The notes below the pieces were generated by a model. It saw only the letters and a program-made list of their open reading frames with translations, ran no database searches and was not told the DNA's origin. This document shows positions 27,428-38,500 of a stretch of 64,000 nt of DNA, piece after piece (position 1 is the stretch's first letter; the number at the start of each line of letters is the position of its first letter). The translations under genes were made by a program, and so were the position numbers. This stretch comes from JAIXWP01 sp965247015 (lineage in GTDB: Bacteria; Bacteroidota; Bacteroidia; Flavobacteriales_D; Sanyastnellaceae): NCBI GenBank assembly GCA_965247015.1, contig CBDFGG010000004.1:1302001-1366000 (forward strand), written 5' to 3'.

Positions 27428-30220
27428 TTAATGAGCCTGAAGCCAATTAGCTCCATGGTTCATATCGATTTCTAAAGGAACCCTCATCTTCACCGCGCCC
27501 ATCATTCGTTCTTTAATTATCGGTTTTATAATCTCTAGCTCGCTCAAGTGTACGTCAAAAACAAGTTCATCATGTACTTGCATGATCATTTTTGAACGAA
27601 GATTATGCTTTTTCAAATCTTGCTGTATTCCAATCATTGCCAATTTGATAATGTCTGCCGCCGAACCTTGTATGGGAGCGTTAATCGCATTTCGCTCTGC
27701 AAAGCCTCGCACTACAGCATTAGCACTATTGATATCTGCTAGATACCTTCTTCTTCCTAAAATAGTTTCAACATATCCCTTTTTTCTTGCAGACTCAATG
27801 GTTTCACTTTGATAACTTTTCAATCGTGAGAACTGCTTGAAATATGAATCGATTATTTCTTTTGCCTCGCCTCTTGGAATACCCAAATTTTGAGCAAGCC
27901 CAAAAGCTCCTTGACCGTAGATAATACCGAAGTTTACAGCCTTTGCCTTGCTTCGCATCGACTTGTCAACGTCTTCAATAGGCACTCCGAACACTTTAGA
28001 GGCCGTTGCGGCGTGGATATCTGCTCCCTGTACGAATGCTTCGCACATGGCCTCATCGTTGCTCAATGCGGCGATAATGCGCAACTCAACTTGCGAGTAA
28101 TCGGCAGAGAGGATCGTGTATTCTTCATTTCTTGGAATAAATGCTTTTCGAATCTCCTTACCGCGTGATGTTCGAATAGGAATATTCTGAAGGTTCGGAT
28201 TGTTGCTGCTGAGTCGACCGGTCGCTGCTATCGTTTGCATATAGCTGGTGTGAACGCGCCCAGTATGTGCATTCACAAGTGTCGGTAGTGCATCAACATA
28301 GGTTGACTTTAATTTACGCAACTCGCGATAGTCAAGGACTTTTCCAACAATAGGGTGATCGTGTACAAACTTGCTCAAGATCTCTTCTCCCGTAGCGTAT
28401 TGACCCGTCTTGGTTTTTTTTACTTGATCTGTAATTGCAAGTTTTTCAAAGAGAATAACCCCAAGTTGTTTTGGAGAATCAACATTGAATTGCTCTCCTG
28501 CGATTTCATGAATTTCACGCTCTACGGTAATAATCTCTTTTTGTAATTCTTCGGAGTAATGATTTAGAAATGCCTCATCGATTCGCACACCTTCTGTTTC
28601 CATCTCCGCAAGCACCGTGATGAGTGGCACCTCTACTTCATTGAAGAGTTTGCGTAACTCACCCTTCTCAAGCTCGGGAGAGAACTTCTCTTTTAATTGC
28701 AAAGTAATATCGGCGTCTTCAGCAGCATAATCCTTGATTTCAGAAGGAGACAGATCAGCCATAGAGCCTTGATCTTTTCCTTTTTTCCCAATTAATGTTT
28801 CAATAGAAACTGGCTGATACCCGAGGTACTGCGCGCTAAGCACATCCATTCCATGCTTGCCATCTGGGTGAATTAAATAGTGCGCTACCATGGTGTCGAA
28901 TATTTTATTCTTCACCGAAACGCCATATTTCACTAGCATTTTATAATCATACTTCACATTTTGACCAATGAGTTCTTTTGACTCATCTTCAAAAATAGGA
29001 GCGAATGCTGCGAGGGTTTTTTTAGCCTCGTTCTCATCTCTAGCTAGAGAAACGTAGTATGCCTTATGAGCCTCTACGCTGAAAGACATTCCAACGAGAA
29101 AAGCGTTGATAGGCTCAATATCACTGGTCTCCGTATCGAAACAAAATGAATCACTTTTCTTCAAAAGAGAAATTAGTTCTTCTTGTTGTTGCGCTGTTTC
29201 TATGAGGATGTATTCGTGATCAACATCGGCGATGGTTTTTAAGTTGGCTGGCGCTTCCGGAGACGGCGCAGTTTCTACGTCATCATCACCAAACAATGAA
29301 CCTTGTTTTGCTTCTCCACCCTTGGCTCCTGGCTCTTCGCCGAGTATTCTTTTAGCCAGTTGACGGAACTCAAGTTCTTCGAAAATTTCTTTGATCTCTT
29401 CTTTATTGACTTCTGTTAAACGCAGCGACTCCTCGTCGAGAGGCGTTGGTGCATCTAATAAAATCGTTGCTAATTTTTTGGATAAAATAGCTTGGTCCTT
29501 GAAGTTCTCTACGTTCTCTTTTTGTTTTCCTTTTAGCTGGTCAGTGTTTTCTAAAAGCCCTTCTAGGGAGCCAAACTGCTTCAATAATTTCACTGCAGTT
29601 TTCTCACCAACACCAGGAATACCGGGAATATTATCTACGGCGTCGCCCATCATACCGAGAAGGTCGATCACTTGATCCACACGTTCAATATCAAATTTTG
29701 CAAGTACTTCTGGAACACCGAGTACCTCTGCTTTTCCGCCCTGGTAGCCTGGTTTGAATACGAAAATATTGTCACTCACCAACTGACCGTAGTCTTTATC
29801 GCTGGTCATCATGTAAGTGAGAAAACCTTCTTTTTCTGCAAGCTTTGCAAGCGTTCCTACCACGTCATCCGCTTCATAGCCTGGAGCCATGAGAATCGGT
29901 ATGTTAAACGCTTCGATAATGCGCATGATCCAGGGCACAGATAACTTGATATCTTCTGGTGTTTCGTCGCGATTTGCTTTGTATGCTTCGTAATCAATTT
30001 CACGCAATGTTTGCTCTGGTGCATCGAATACAACCGCTATGTGCGAAGGCTTTTCATTATTGATAATATCCAATAGCGTGTTTGTGAAACCAAACATTGC
30101 AGAGGTGTTGAGTCCTTTGGAATTAATGCGTGGTGCGCGAATAAATGCGTAGTAAGCGCGGAAGATTAAAGCATATGCGTCGAGAAGAAAAAGTTTCTTA
30201 GGATGTTCCTTGGTAATCAT
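27428..30220 (-). CDS. polA: DNA polymerase I
   Basis: 930 residues from the ATG at 30220 (MITKEHPKKLFLLDAYALIF). The TTG at 30235 adds five unconserved residues. Three domains are present: 5'-3' exonuclease/FEN (about 8-290, with SDKDYGQL), 3'-5' proofreading exonuclease (about 335-510) and family A polymerase (about 530-930). The exonuclease acidic motifs look intact (FDTET, NVKYDYKML, YAAEDAD), so proofreading is probably active, which is not true of every PolA. Polymerase motifs A (LSADYSQVELRI), B (KAVNFGIIYG, with Phe at the sugar-discrimination site) and C (VHDEL) are all present. Role: Okazaki fragment processing and repair. Confidence 0.97.
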   Translation of the reverse strand: MITKEHPKKLFLLDAYALIFRAYYAFIRAPRINSKGLNTSAMFGFTNTLLDIINNEKPSHIAVVFDAPEQTLREIDYEAYKANRDETPEDIKLSVPWIMRIIEAFNIPILMAPGYEADDVVGTLAKLAEKEGFLTYMMTSDKDYGQLVSDNIFVFKPGYQGGKAEVLGVPEVLAKFDIERVDQVIDLLGMMGDAVDNIPGIPGVGEKTAVKLLKQFGSLEGLLENTDQLKGKQKENVENFKDQAILSKKLATILLDAPTPLDEESLRLTEVNKEEIKEIFEELEFRQLAKRILGEEPGAKGGEAKQGSLFGDDDVETAPSPEAPANLKTIADVDHEYILIETAQQQEELISLLKKSDSFCFDTETSDIEPINAFLVGMSFSVEAHKAYYVSLARDENEAKKTLAAFAPIFEDESKELIGQNVKYDYKMLVKYGVSVKNKIFDTMVAHYLIHPDGKHGMDVLSAQYLGYQPVSIETLIGKKGKDQGSMADLSPSEIKDYAAEDADITLQLKEKFSPELEKGELRKLFNEVEVPLITVLAEMETEGVRIDEAFLNHYSEELQKEIITVEREIHEIAGEQFNVDSPKQLGVILFEKLAITDQVKKTKTGQYATGEEILSKFVHDHPIVGKVLDYRELRKLKSTYVDALPTLVNAHTGRVHTSYMQTIAATGRLSSNNPNLQNIPIRTSRGKEIRKAFIPRNEEYTILSADYSQVELRIIAALSNDEAMCEAFVQGADIHAATASKVFGVPIEDVDKSMRSKAKAVNFGIIYGQGAFGLAQNLGIPRGEAKEIIDSYFKQFSRLKSYQSETIESARKKGYVETILGRRRYLADINSANAVVRGFAERNAINAPIQGSAADIIKLAMIGIQQDLKKHNLRSKMIMQVHDELVFDVHLSELEIIKPIIKERMMGAVKMRVPLEIDMNHGANWLQAH

Positions 30221-30246
30221 TCTGCGATAATACAAAAGTTAGCGAC

Positions 30247-30272
30247 AAAAAAATCCCGCAAAGTGCGGGATT
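30247..30272 (-). terminator. Terminator after pit
   Basis: AATCCCGCA / TGCGGGATT perfect stem with a three-base loop. On the minus strand it is followed by seven T, 24 bases past the pit stop. Confidence 0.9.
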
Positions 30273-30295
30273 CAATTTTATTTAATAGTTCTATT

Positions 30296-31885
30296 TTACA
30301 ATCCGAACCAGGTACAGATCCAGTAGAATACTGCGCCCATTAATGCACTGATTGGAATAGTGATAATCCAAGCAATAAGTAGCTTGCCCGTCACACCCCA
30401 TTTAACAGCACTGATTCTTTTTGTAACACCCACACCGATGATTGAACCGGTGATAGTGTGTGTTGTAGAAACAGGAATACCTTTAATGACTTCGCCACCA
30501 ATTTTCCAAGGGAATTTCATTCCCTCTGTGAAGAAAAGAGTAACAGCACCAGCAGTCTCAGCAGCTACACCTTCAAACGGAGTAACCTTGGTGATTTTCG
30601 CACCCATTGTTTTTACGATTTTCCAACCGCCCGACATGGTTCCAATGGCAATCGCTGCATAGCATGAAAGCGGCACCCAGTTTGGCATTTCTTTCATGCT
30701 GGTGATATTACCATTCGCAATCAAAGCGACACTGATGATACCCATTACTTTTTGCGCATCGTTACCACCGTGACCGATAGAGAACGCTGCTGAAGAGAAC
30801 AATTGGAAACGTTTGAACCAATGGTTCGCACTAGTCGCACTCAATGAGCTCAAGAACAAGGTGAAAATACCAATGACAACAACGATGAAACCAAGCAATA
30901 TCCACTTGAAGTTGTGGCCGTGGAACATCACTTTCAACCAATAACTTTCGAAGTCAGATTTGAGATTGCTCATGTCAAATCTTTCCTTTTCAGGAGAGGC
31001 TTCGGTGATTTTGTGACTATCAGTAATGGTGTAAGCTACTTCAATTTTTTTACCTAAATATTTATTTACAGAATCCGTCAAAGCCGCACTCACATTTGCT
31101 TCTTTCACATCCTTCATAAAGTCTGTGCGAATCGTGTATATGGTGCCAGTTTTGTCTTCCGTACCTGTGCTGTCCTTTCCAGCCTTTACAACAGGTGCGT
31201 ATTCCTTAAGCTCTGCGTTTTTAAAAGTGAGGCTTTTTTTCAAAGCGTCTTTATCTACTTTCTCAGCAAACTTTATTGTATACGAATGAGCACCGTTGAA
31301 GTCTTTTTGAAACTCGAGAGAATTCCAAACAGCGAGTGAAACCGAAATAATAATTGCAGCTGAAACGATTTTCATCCAAGGTCCTTTTCTGAAAGAGTTT
31401 AGGAACCAGATTGAGATCAAGTACGCCATAATCATACCTGCAACTGGAGCTACAAAGATGAAGATTGCAGTGGCAGCAACGACACCGCCACGTACTGCTT
31501 CCCATCCAAATGCAGCAAGAAACGCTCCTGCGAATCCGCCGATCAATGTGTGAGAAGAACTAGAAGGAATTCCATACCACCAAGTGATAAGGTTCCATGC
31601 AATTGCTGAAAGAAGTCCTGCAAAAATCATCGGTAGCGGATGCATGTCTGGCGACGTAAATTGATCGTGAACCGTTTTTGCAATGGTGTTAGCTACGCTA
31701 TGATCTTTGAAAATAAAGAAGGCAATAAAGTTGAAAAACGCTGCCCAAACAACCGCTTGAAAAGGCGAAAGTACCTTCGTCGAAACAACAGTTGCAATGG
31801 AGTTAGCCGCATCATGGAAACCATTGATGAAATCGAAAATCAATGCAAGCGCAATGATGACGATCAGAAAAGTAGAATATTCCAT
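30296..31885 (-). CDS. Inorganic phosphate transporter, Pit family
   Basis: 529 residues. The two inverted PHO4 halves are clear: GFHDAANSIAT near 22 with GIPSSSSHTLIGG near 105, and GGNDAQKVMGIIS near 363 with GIPVSTTHTITGS near 460. Between them sits a long soluble insert (about 205-300, KFAEKVDKDALKKS onward), found in larger Pit proteins of Bacteroidota. It is a low-affinity phosphate/cation symporter of the inner membrane. It lies 12 bases behind a DUF47/PhoU-like gene, with a phosphate-type porin upstream, so the three form a phosphate import unit. Confidence 0.95.
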   Translation of the reverse strand: MEYSTFLIVIIALALIFDFINGFHDAANSIATVVSTKVLSPFQAVVWAAFFNFIAFFIFKDHSVANTIAKTVHDQFTSPDMHPLPMIFAGLLSAIAWNLITWWYGIPSSSSHTLIGGFAGAFLAAFGWEAVRGGVVAATAIFIFVAPVAGMIMAYLISIWFLNSFRKGPWMKIVSAAIIISVSLAVWNSLEFQKDFNGAHSYTIKFAEKVDKDALKKSLTFKNAELKEYAPVVKAGKDSTGTEDKTGTIYTIRTDFMKDVKEANVSAALTDSVNKYLGKKIEVAYTITDSHKITEASPEKERFDMSNLKSDFESYWLKVMFHGHNFKWILLGFIVVVIGIFTLFLSSLSATSANHWFKRFQLFSSAAFSIGHGGNDAQKVMGIISVALIANGNITSMKEMPNWVPLSCYAAIAIGTMSGGWKIVKTMGAKITKVTPFEGVAAETAGAVTLFFTEGMKFPWKIGGEVIKGIPVSTTHTITGSIIGVGVTKRISAVKWGVTGKLLIAWIITIPISALMGAVFYWICTWFGL

Positions 31886-31897
31886 AGAAATGCGGAA

Positions 31898-32545
31898 TTA
31901 TGAGTTTTTCACGAGGATGGATTCCAATACATTGGCTACATCTTCGCATTTATCGGTTGCTGTTTCGAGGTTTGAAAGAACTTCTTTCATTTTAATCAAT
32001 TCCAACGCTGGAACTTCATCAGCAAATAAACGAGCGATTGCTTCATCGAACAAATCGTCTGCGTGATTTTCCAATGAATTGATGCGAACGATTGCATCGC
32101 GCACACGGCCCGCATTGCGCATGTTACGCATGTCTTTTACAGCAGCATCTACTTCGATTACTTGCTTAAGAAGTACTTCGCTCAAGAGCTCCATTGTTTT
32201 TGAAAACTCTTCTACATTGTATAATTCAATTCGTGAAGCAGTACCTTGGATATAATCGGCGATATCGTCGATACAAGTCGCCAATTCGTGAATGTCTTCT
32301 CTGTCGAAAGGTGTGATGAAGTTGCTAGAAAGCTCTAAGAAAATGCGGTGAGTAATTTCATCTCCAACATTTTCCAATTCCTTAACTTTACGGATGATCG
32401 TTAGCTGTTCAGCCTTGTCCGCAGTAGTGAAAAGTCGATTGAACTCGCGTGCTTGTTCTACGAGGTTTTCGGTATCTTCTGCGAATAGATCGAAGAAGAG
32501 TCCATTTTTTGGAACGAGGAAAGAGAAGATTTTGCTAATACCCAT
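31898..32545 (-). CDS. DUF47 PhoU-like phosphate transport regulator
   Basis: 215 residues from the ATG at 32545 (MGISKIFSFLVPKNGLFFDLF), which matches the usual family beginning. An in-frame ATG at 32599 would add 18 basic residues. All-helical PhoU-like fold with acidic metal-binding patches (EDTENLVEQ; DREDIHELATCIDDIADYI near 100-118). In this family the protein partners a Pit transporter and modulates its activity. The gene directly precedes pit, 12 bases away, in agreement. Confidence 0.92.
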   Translation of the reverse strand: MGISKIFSFLVPKNGLFFDLFAEDTENLVEQAREFNRLFTTADKAEQLTIIRKVKELENVGDEITHRIFLELSSNFITPFDREDIHELATCIDDIADYIQGTASRIELYNVEEFSKTMELLSEVLLKQVIEVDAAVKDMRNMRNAGRVRDAIVRINSLENHADDLFDEAIARLFADEVPALELIKMKEVLSNLETATDKCEDVANVLESILVKNS

Positions 32546-32630
32546 TTGATTGGTTGTTTTTTTTTCTGCTTTGGCGCGTCGCGAAGGTCTTGAAGGCATG
32601 TTAAGGGAATATTAAGAAGACGATTTATTA

Positions 32631-33863
32631 TTAAAAGTTTAATTGGGCTTGAATCCTCATGAGGTTTCCTTTTTGCTTGTTGTCAGGGTTTTGTTTGTCC
32701 TCATATCTTCTAGAGGAAATGGTATATGCAACAAGGAGCTCAAAATTCTTTACAGGTTGCCACTCGATTCCTGACTCGATTTCATTCACTTTATAGCTTC
32801 TTGCATCTCTTTCGTGTTTTTTTCCGCCCTCATAATATTGGATTCTCGAATAAGGGAAAATGTTCTGATCCTTTATTTTGATGCGATAGTTGAGCATTAC
32901 AAATCCACCGGTTAGATCTTGTGTTTCAATGCTGTCCGTGGTCGTGTTGAATTCAGGTCCTTTACCAATGGTGTATTCGGCCATGATACCAAAGGGTTTT
33001 GGATATACCACCAATGAAGCTGCAACTCTTTGATCGAGATAATTTCTGTCACCAGTAGTTTTTGTTCCGGAGCTAAGTTGGTCTGTTGGGATTACAAACC
33101 TGCCTGTATATGCTTGGATTCCTGGCTCGATGATTTGGTTGCCAATCGTAAAAGGATATGATAAACGTGATACAACGTGAAGTGAGTTGTTGAGCTCTGG
33201 TCTATTTGCTGTTTGACCGTTGTATGCGCCGAATGCAAACACGCCATAGTCGCCAGATCCTTTTAATCCGTCTGCAACAAGGCTAGAGAATAATTGTCGG
33301 GTTTTAACTGGAGCCCAATAGAAGAAAGCACCGAGATCACGTTCGTTCGAAACAGCGCTGTTTGTGGCGTCTGCGCGGTCTAGCGGCAAACGATTTTGGC
33401 TGGACTGCATATTTTCAAATCCATATGGGACTTTACTTTGACCGATTCTAACTCGAAAGGAATTATCTTTTGTCAATCCAACATCAAAGTATGCGTCGCG
33501 AAGTTGACCAAAATGCAACCCTGTCGAAGAAGCACTTGAAGCAAAGTCGGGTTGGATGTAGAAATAAACCCGTTCATTTACTTGTCCGAAGAAAATGAGT
33601 CGAACTCGTCTTAGAAAGAAGCCTCCGTTTTTTCCCCAAGAGCGATCACATTGTTCACAACCTAGATCTTCGTTTGTTTCAAATAGTCTATTGTAGCGCA
33701 CTTGAGAGTAGCCTCTTAGTTGAATGGATTCGTACCACTTTTTGGTTGGGGCTTTTGCTTTTGTGCTGTCTTGTGCCACTTGCGTATGCGCTAAAGGGCT
33801 AGACAAAAGTGCCATAACAATGATTGCTAGGGTTGGGAGGAGAGTTTTGCGGTTTGGTAACAC
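32631..33863 (-). CDS. Phosphate-selective porin O/P family outer-membrane protein
   Basis: 410 residues starting at a GTG, since no in-frame ATG precedes the signal peptide (residues 1-27, ending AHTQ). The mature protein begins with a polar linker, then LRGYSQVRYNRL and FFLRRVRLIFFGQVNERVYFYIQPDF, the standard opening of OprP/OprO-like beta barrels. It ends in a hydrophobic strand, RIQAQLNF, with a terminal Phe for BAM recognition. It probably forms the outer-membrane entry for phosphate ahead of the DUF47-Pit pair, with which it shares strand and close spacing. Substrate selectivity is inferred from family and context. A Cys pair (CEQC) near residue 70 is unusual. Confidence 0.88.
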   Translation of the reverse strand: MLPNRKTLLPTLAIIVMALLSSPLAHTQVAQDSTKAKAPTKKWYESIQLRGYSQVRYNRLFETNEDLGCEQCDRSWGKNGGFFLRRVRLIFFGQVNERVYFYIQPDFASSASSTGLHFGQLRDAYFDVGLTKDNSFRVRIGQSKVPYGFENMQSSQNRLPLDRADATNSAVSNERDLGAFFYWAPVKTRQLFSSLVADGLKGSGDYGVFAFGAYNGQTANRPELNNSLHVVSRLSYPFTIGNQIIEPGIQAYTGRFVIPTDQLSSGTKTTGDRNYLDQRVAASLVVYPKPFGIMAEYTIGKGPEFNTTTDSIETQDLTGGFVMLNYRIKIKDQNIFPYSRIQYYEGGKKHERDARSYKVNEIESGIEWQPVKNFELLVAYTISSRRYEDKQNPDNKQKGNLMRIQAQLNF

Positions 33864-33967
33864 GGCTCTAACATATTGGTTATGGGCCGCAAAACTAATT
33901 TAACAAACAAGGGTGTTTGTTTGGTTAAAATGACCAATATGTTAAGTTAATGTTACGTAGAAGAGGG

Positions 33968-35311
33968 TTAGATTTTCTTCAAACGCCATTTTCCAAAAGT
34001 CATATAATACCAACTAACCGCAAGGAGCGACAGCCAATACACCCATTCACTCATCCATCCAATGGTGATGGAAAGATGCATTTTATTTAGAACCACATAG
34101 ACGAATATGGAATAAAGGACTATAGCTACTGTTTCTCCAATTAGTGTGATACGTGTATTTCCTGTACCCACCACAGCATTTACCCAAATACAACTGAAGC
34201 TCATGATTAAAAGCGCACTGGAAACCACCCGAATGACAGGCATCGCGTCGGCTACAAAGAGATCACCTTGACCAAAAAGAGCAAAGAAACTTTTTGGAAA
34301 AATATTGAGAAGTGAAAACATGACGAATGAAAAGAGCATGCTCAGTCGCACTATTTTTTTTGTCACAGGGATCACTTCTTCAATTTTTCCTTGACCCATC
34401 ACATTGCTGACCATGGCGGTCGTGGCACTCGCAAAGGCCCATGTAAAGCAGCCGAAAAACCCGAACACCGTTCGCATGAGTGAGCTAATAGCAAGTTCCC
34501 GAGCGCCGTATTGTTCGATGGATAAATAGAAGTATTCCCACGCTACAACGCTAATCAGGAATTGTAAGATGAGAGGAAATGAGACCTCGAGAATTTGCCA
34601 GATTAATTTCCAATCAGGAATAAAAGTGAGCGAAATAGATACTTGATTTTTTACGGAAGGCAATCTTAAAAGCCCTATCACCACTGCTAATCCACCAAAC
34701 TCTGCAATGATGCTCGCGTAAGCCGCACCCATGTAGCCAAGTTCGGGCATTCCATATTTGCCATAAATTAATCCATAGTCAAAGAAGATGTTGAGGAAGG
34801 TTTCTACAGCTGTCCCAATGACTAGAAATTTACTTTGATTGATACCAACAAGCAGCGCATTTCTCAATTGATAAAGCAAGAGGAAGGGCAGCCCCCAAAT
34901 TCTCACGGACAGAAAATTCGTTGTCATTTCCAATCGCTCGGGATCACTGATCACCGCTTTGAAAATCATGGGAGCGATGAGACTAGTGAAGAATATAGCA
35001 ATTGCGCTAATGGTGAGGGCAATGAGAATGCCTTGTTGAAATAAGAATCCAATGGCTTTCGGGTTGTTTTCTCCCGCACGACGCGAGATCAACGCCTGCA
35101 AGCCACTGTTCAAACCGTGACCAATGACAGAGAAAATGAGATAATACACACCGGTAATCCCTGCAATGGCTAATACTTGCTCACCTAATCCACCTAAAAA
35201 AATGAGGTTGGTGATGAAGTTTATTTGTGGCACAAACAACGAAGCACTGATAGGGAGAGCTAGCGCTAGAATCTGCTTGTAGCTTGTGTTTAACTGTAGA
35301 GAAGACGACAT
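33968..35311 (-). CDS. MATE family efflux transporter
   Basis: 447 residues, 12 predicted membrane segments in two six-helix halves, typical MATE length. It begins SYKQILALALPISASLFVPQ, with GVYYLIFSVIGHGLNSGLQALISRRAGE near 60-85 as the family block. It probably exports cationic compounds using Na+ or H+. The start is the ATG at 35311: a TTG at 35320 lies inside the TATCTTTG promoter box and cannot be the real start. No regulator is adjacent. Confidence 0.93.
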   Translation of the reverse strand: MSSSLQLNTSYKQILALALPISASLFVPQINFITNLIFLGGLGEQVLAIAGITGVYYLIFSVIGHGLNSGLQALISRRAGENNPKAIGFLFQQGILIALTISAIAIFFTSLIAPMIFKAVISDPERLEMTTNFLSVRIWGLPFLLLYQLRNALLVGINQSKFLVIGTAVETFLNIFFDYGLIYGKYGMPELGYMGAAYASIIAEFGGLAVVIGLLRLPSVKNQVSISLTFIPDWKLIWQILEVSFPLILQFLISVVAWEYFYLSIEQYGARELAISSLMRTVFGFFGCFTWAFASATTAMVSNVMGQGKIEEVIPVTKKIVRLSMLFSFVMFSLLNIFPKSFFALFGQGDLFVADAMPVIRVVSSALLIMSFSCIWVNAVVGTGNTRITLIGETVAIVLYSIFVYVVLNKMHLSITIGWMSEWVYWLSLLAVSWYYMTFGKWRLKKI

Positions 35312-35317
35312 ATTTCG

Positions 35318-35325
35318 CAAAGATA
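35318..35325 (-). promoter_or_regulatory. -7 box TATCTTTG of the MATE gene
   Basis: Exact TAnnTTTG match on the minus strand, six bases before the ATG at 35311. It decides the start codon because the alternative TTG is part of the box. Confidence 0.6.
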
Positions 35326-35563
35326 GCGGAATCTCGAGGCCCTAATTTTCCCATTCAAGACATGTATTGCCCTAGCTGTGTTGATATTCTTGTTTATAAG
35401 TGTTAAAATTAGTATTTTAGCTACGCCTTAAGAGAAATAAGGCAGACAAAGAACCTTAGCCAATTACTAGTTTTCAGATGAGCCAAAATGTTACTCCTGC
35501 CTTTGGTGGCACTAATCTTTTCTTTTTCGTTTGATTAAATCAGTACGACATATCGTGCTGAAT
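35326..35563. other. Gene-free interval before the surface-protein operon
   Basis: No gene is seen. It holds a small GCCTTA / TAAGGC stem (35425-35443), a near -7 box TGCCTTTG (35498-35505, one mismatch) and a short TGATT-A-AATCA dyad (35532-35542). None is strong enough to call a promoter, but the promoter of the four-gene operon must lie here. Confidence 0.4.
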
Positions 35564-38500
35564 ATGGCTAGGCTCGCGGCTTTGCTGATACTTACTTTGA
35601 CTTTTTCTAGTGAAACATTGGCGACAAGAGTATCATGGGAGTTTGAAAAACCCGCTGTTTTATTGCCACCTTCGAATGATAACCCTTGTTCTCCAATTTC
35701 TTTAACTGCAGGCGCCACTTGCTCCTATCTGAATTATAACAACAATACAGCGACGGCCACAACGGGTGTCACAGCGCCTGGTTGCGCCAATTATGTGGGC
35801 GCAGATGTTTGGTTTTCGGTGGTAGTTCCTGCTTCTGGTGCTGTGACTGTTGATTTGCAAACAGGCACCATTACTGATTCGGGAATGGCTTTTTACACGG
35901 GCATTTCTTGCACAGCTTTGACGCTATTAGAGTGTGATGATGATGATAGTGCCAATGGAAATATGTCTAGCATTACACGAACAGGGCTAACCCCTGGCTC
36001 TACCTTGTTTGTTCGCGTTTGGGAATATGGAGGTGACCTCCAAGGAACCTTCGGAATTTGCGCAACAGCCCTTCCGCCACCACCACCTGCTCCTGCCAAC
36101 GATAATCCTTGTGGTGCACTCGTTCTTAATGCACAAACAGCTTGCACTTACATTGCTGGAACAACTGTTTCAGCAACAAACACTGCCGTTGCTGATCCAT
36201 TATGTGCCTTCATGAATGGTGCAGGAGATGTGTGGTATTCTACAGTAGTACCTGCGTCTGGTGCTATTACTGTTGATTTACAAACAGGCACGATCACCGA
36301 TTCTGGTATGGCGATTTATACTGGTACCTGTTCTTCACTTACACTTTTAGAGTGTGATGATGATGATAGTGCGAATGGTGCTATGTCGAGTATTACAAGA
36401 TCAGGACTCACACCTGGTAGCACCATTTTCATTCGTGTTTGGCAGTTTGGTGGAGGAACAGGCGGAACGTTTGGAATATGTGTGCAGGCATTACCACCAC
36501 CTCCCCCATGTTCCGATTGCTCTACCGCCACGAGCATAGCAAGCTTGCCCTTCACAATGAATGCAACTACTTGTGGAGGTTGCAACAGTGTGTTAAGCGG
36601 GGCGGGCTGTACCTCAGCTTATCTCGGAGGAGAGGATTATCTTTTTCAATATACTCCCACAGTTACACAAAACGTAAACATTGCCCTTTCAGGTACTCTT
36701 ACTTGGACGGGCCTTTTCGTTACTAATGGATGTCCTACAAGTGGAGGCACATGCGTCGGTACTGCTACGAGTATTGCAGGAAATCCTGTGCTCAACAACG
36801 TAACACTCACTGCTGGTCAGACCTATTTTTTTATTGTGGATACATATCCCTCACCAGACTGCACGCCATTCACGATTTCAGTTGGTGTAGCTGGTCCACC
36901 GCCGCCGCCAAATGAGAATGGTGACTCATGTACTAACGCAACTCCATTCTGTACCGGAACATCTTATAATTTCCCTAATAATACAGGCCAGGCTGGCCTT
37001 GGCGCGATTAATTGTTTGTTCTCTTCGCCAAACCCTGTTTGGTACTACATGCAAATTGAGGATTCTGGAGAACTCAATATGAGTATTTCACAAACAAATA
37101 CTGGAGGAACACCTATTGATGTTGACTTCAATCTTTGGGGACCTTTCACATCTCAAGCAGATGGATGCTCGCAGATTACAGCCGGAATTGCTCCAAGTGT
37201 CGATTGTAGTTTTTCTGCATCAGCATTCGAAGAGGCTAATATTCCCAATGCAATTGCTGGAGAATTTTATGTGCTATTGCTTACTAATTTTTCTGGGCAA
37301 GCAGGTACGATTAGTTTTAATAATCTTGGAACAAGCACAGCAACAACAAACTGTGCATTGTTATGTAACATCACCAATCTCACAGCGACTCCTACAGCGT
37401 GTTCGCCTTCAACAAATACTTTTGATTTAAACGGTGTGATCACTGTGGCGAATCCTCCAAATTCTGGAGTGCTAACAGTGACGAGTAGTTGCGGAGGATC
37501 TGTTACGATACCTCAGCCTTGGGGAGCAAACATTCCTTACACATTACCCGCGCTCACGCCGACGGGCGGGGCTTGTACTGTTACTGCTACATTCTCAGAA
37601 GATGCTACATGCACGCGTACTCAAAACTTTACTTCGCCTGCGCCATGCAGTTCTGTAGTGTTGAATTGTCCTCAATACGCAAGCACTTCAGTCAGCCCCA
37701 ATGTTGCGTGTGCTAATCAAACATATTACTTGGAAGTAGAAAATACAGGATGTAATGGAACAGTAACTTTCAACGTAGTTGGAAATTATGGTTCGGCTTG
37801 GGCGGACGAAATCACATGGAGTGTTGTAAGCAACTTGACAGGAGGTGTTGTTGCTAGCGGCGGACCAGGAGTTAATGGTGGGGCTATTAATACTACAGTA
37901 GGGCCGCTCAATGCAAACCTACTAGGAACGGTATTTACCTTAAATGTCTTCGATAGTTTTGGAGATGGATTTAGTGCTGGAGGTACTATTTCCATTACTC
38001 AAAATGGAATCACCATTGCAGGTCCGATTACAGGCAACTTTGGAGCAAACGGGTCTTCAATTTTTGGCGCCAATGTGATTATTTCTGCGGCAACGATGAC
38101 GATCAATACGCCGAGCGGAAACGTTGTGGCCATCGCACAAAATTGTAATGATTTTAGAGTTCCAATCACATTAGAGAATGATAATTTTTGCAACACGATT
38201 AATGTAAATCTTCCATGGACAATTGTTTGTAACGCTACGGGAGCAACACTTTCAAGCGGTTCACAAAACATTACTGTTCACCCAAGCGTACCAAACGATG
38301 CGAGTGACGTTGTTGATATTACATGGAATTCAAGCACTTGTCAATGGCAAGTAAATGGAGCAAACGATTGCGACCTGCTCGACATTGGAAATCTATTTAC
38401 TATTAGTCCTAATCCACTATCGTTGCCTGCGGCGAATTGTACCTCAGGATCAAGAACATTTACGGTTGATTATCTCGGGATTTCTGGTGGACCAGATTGT

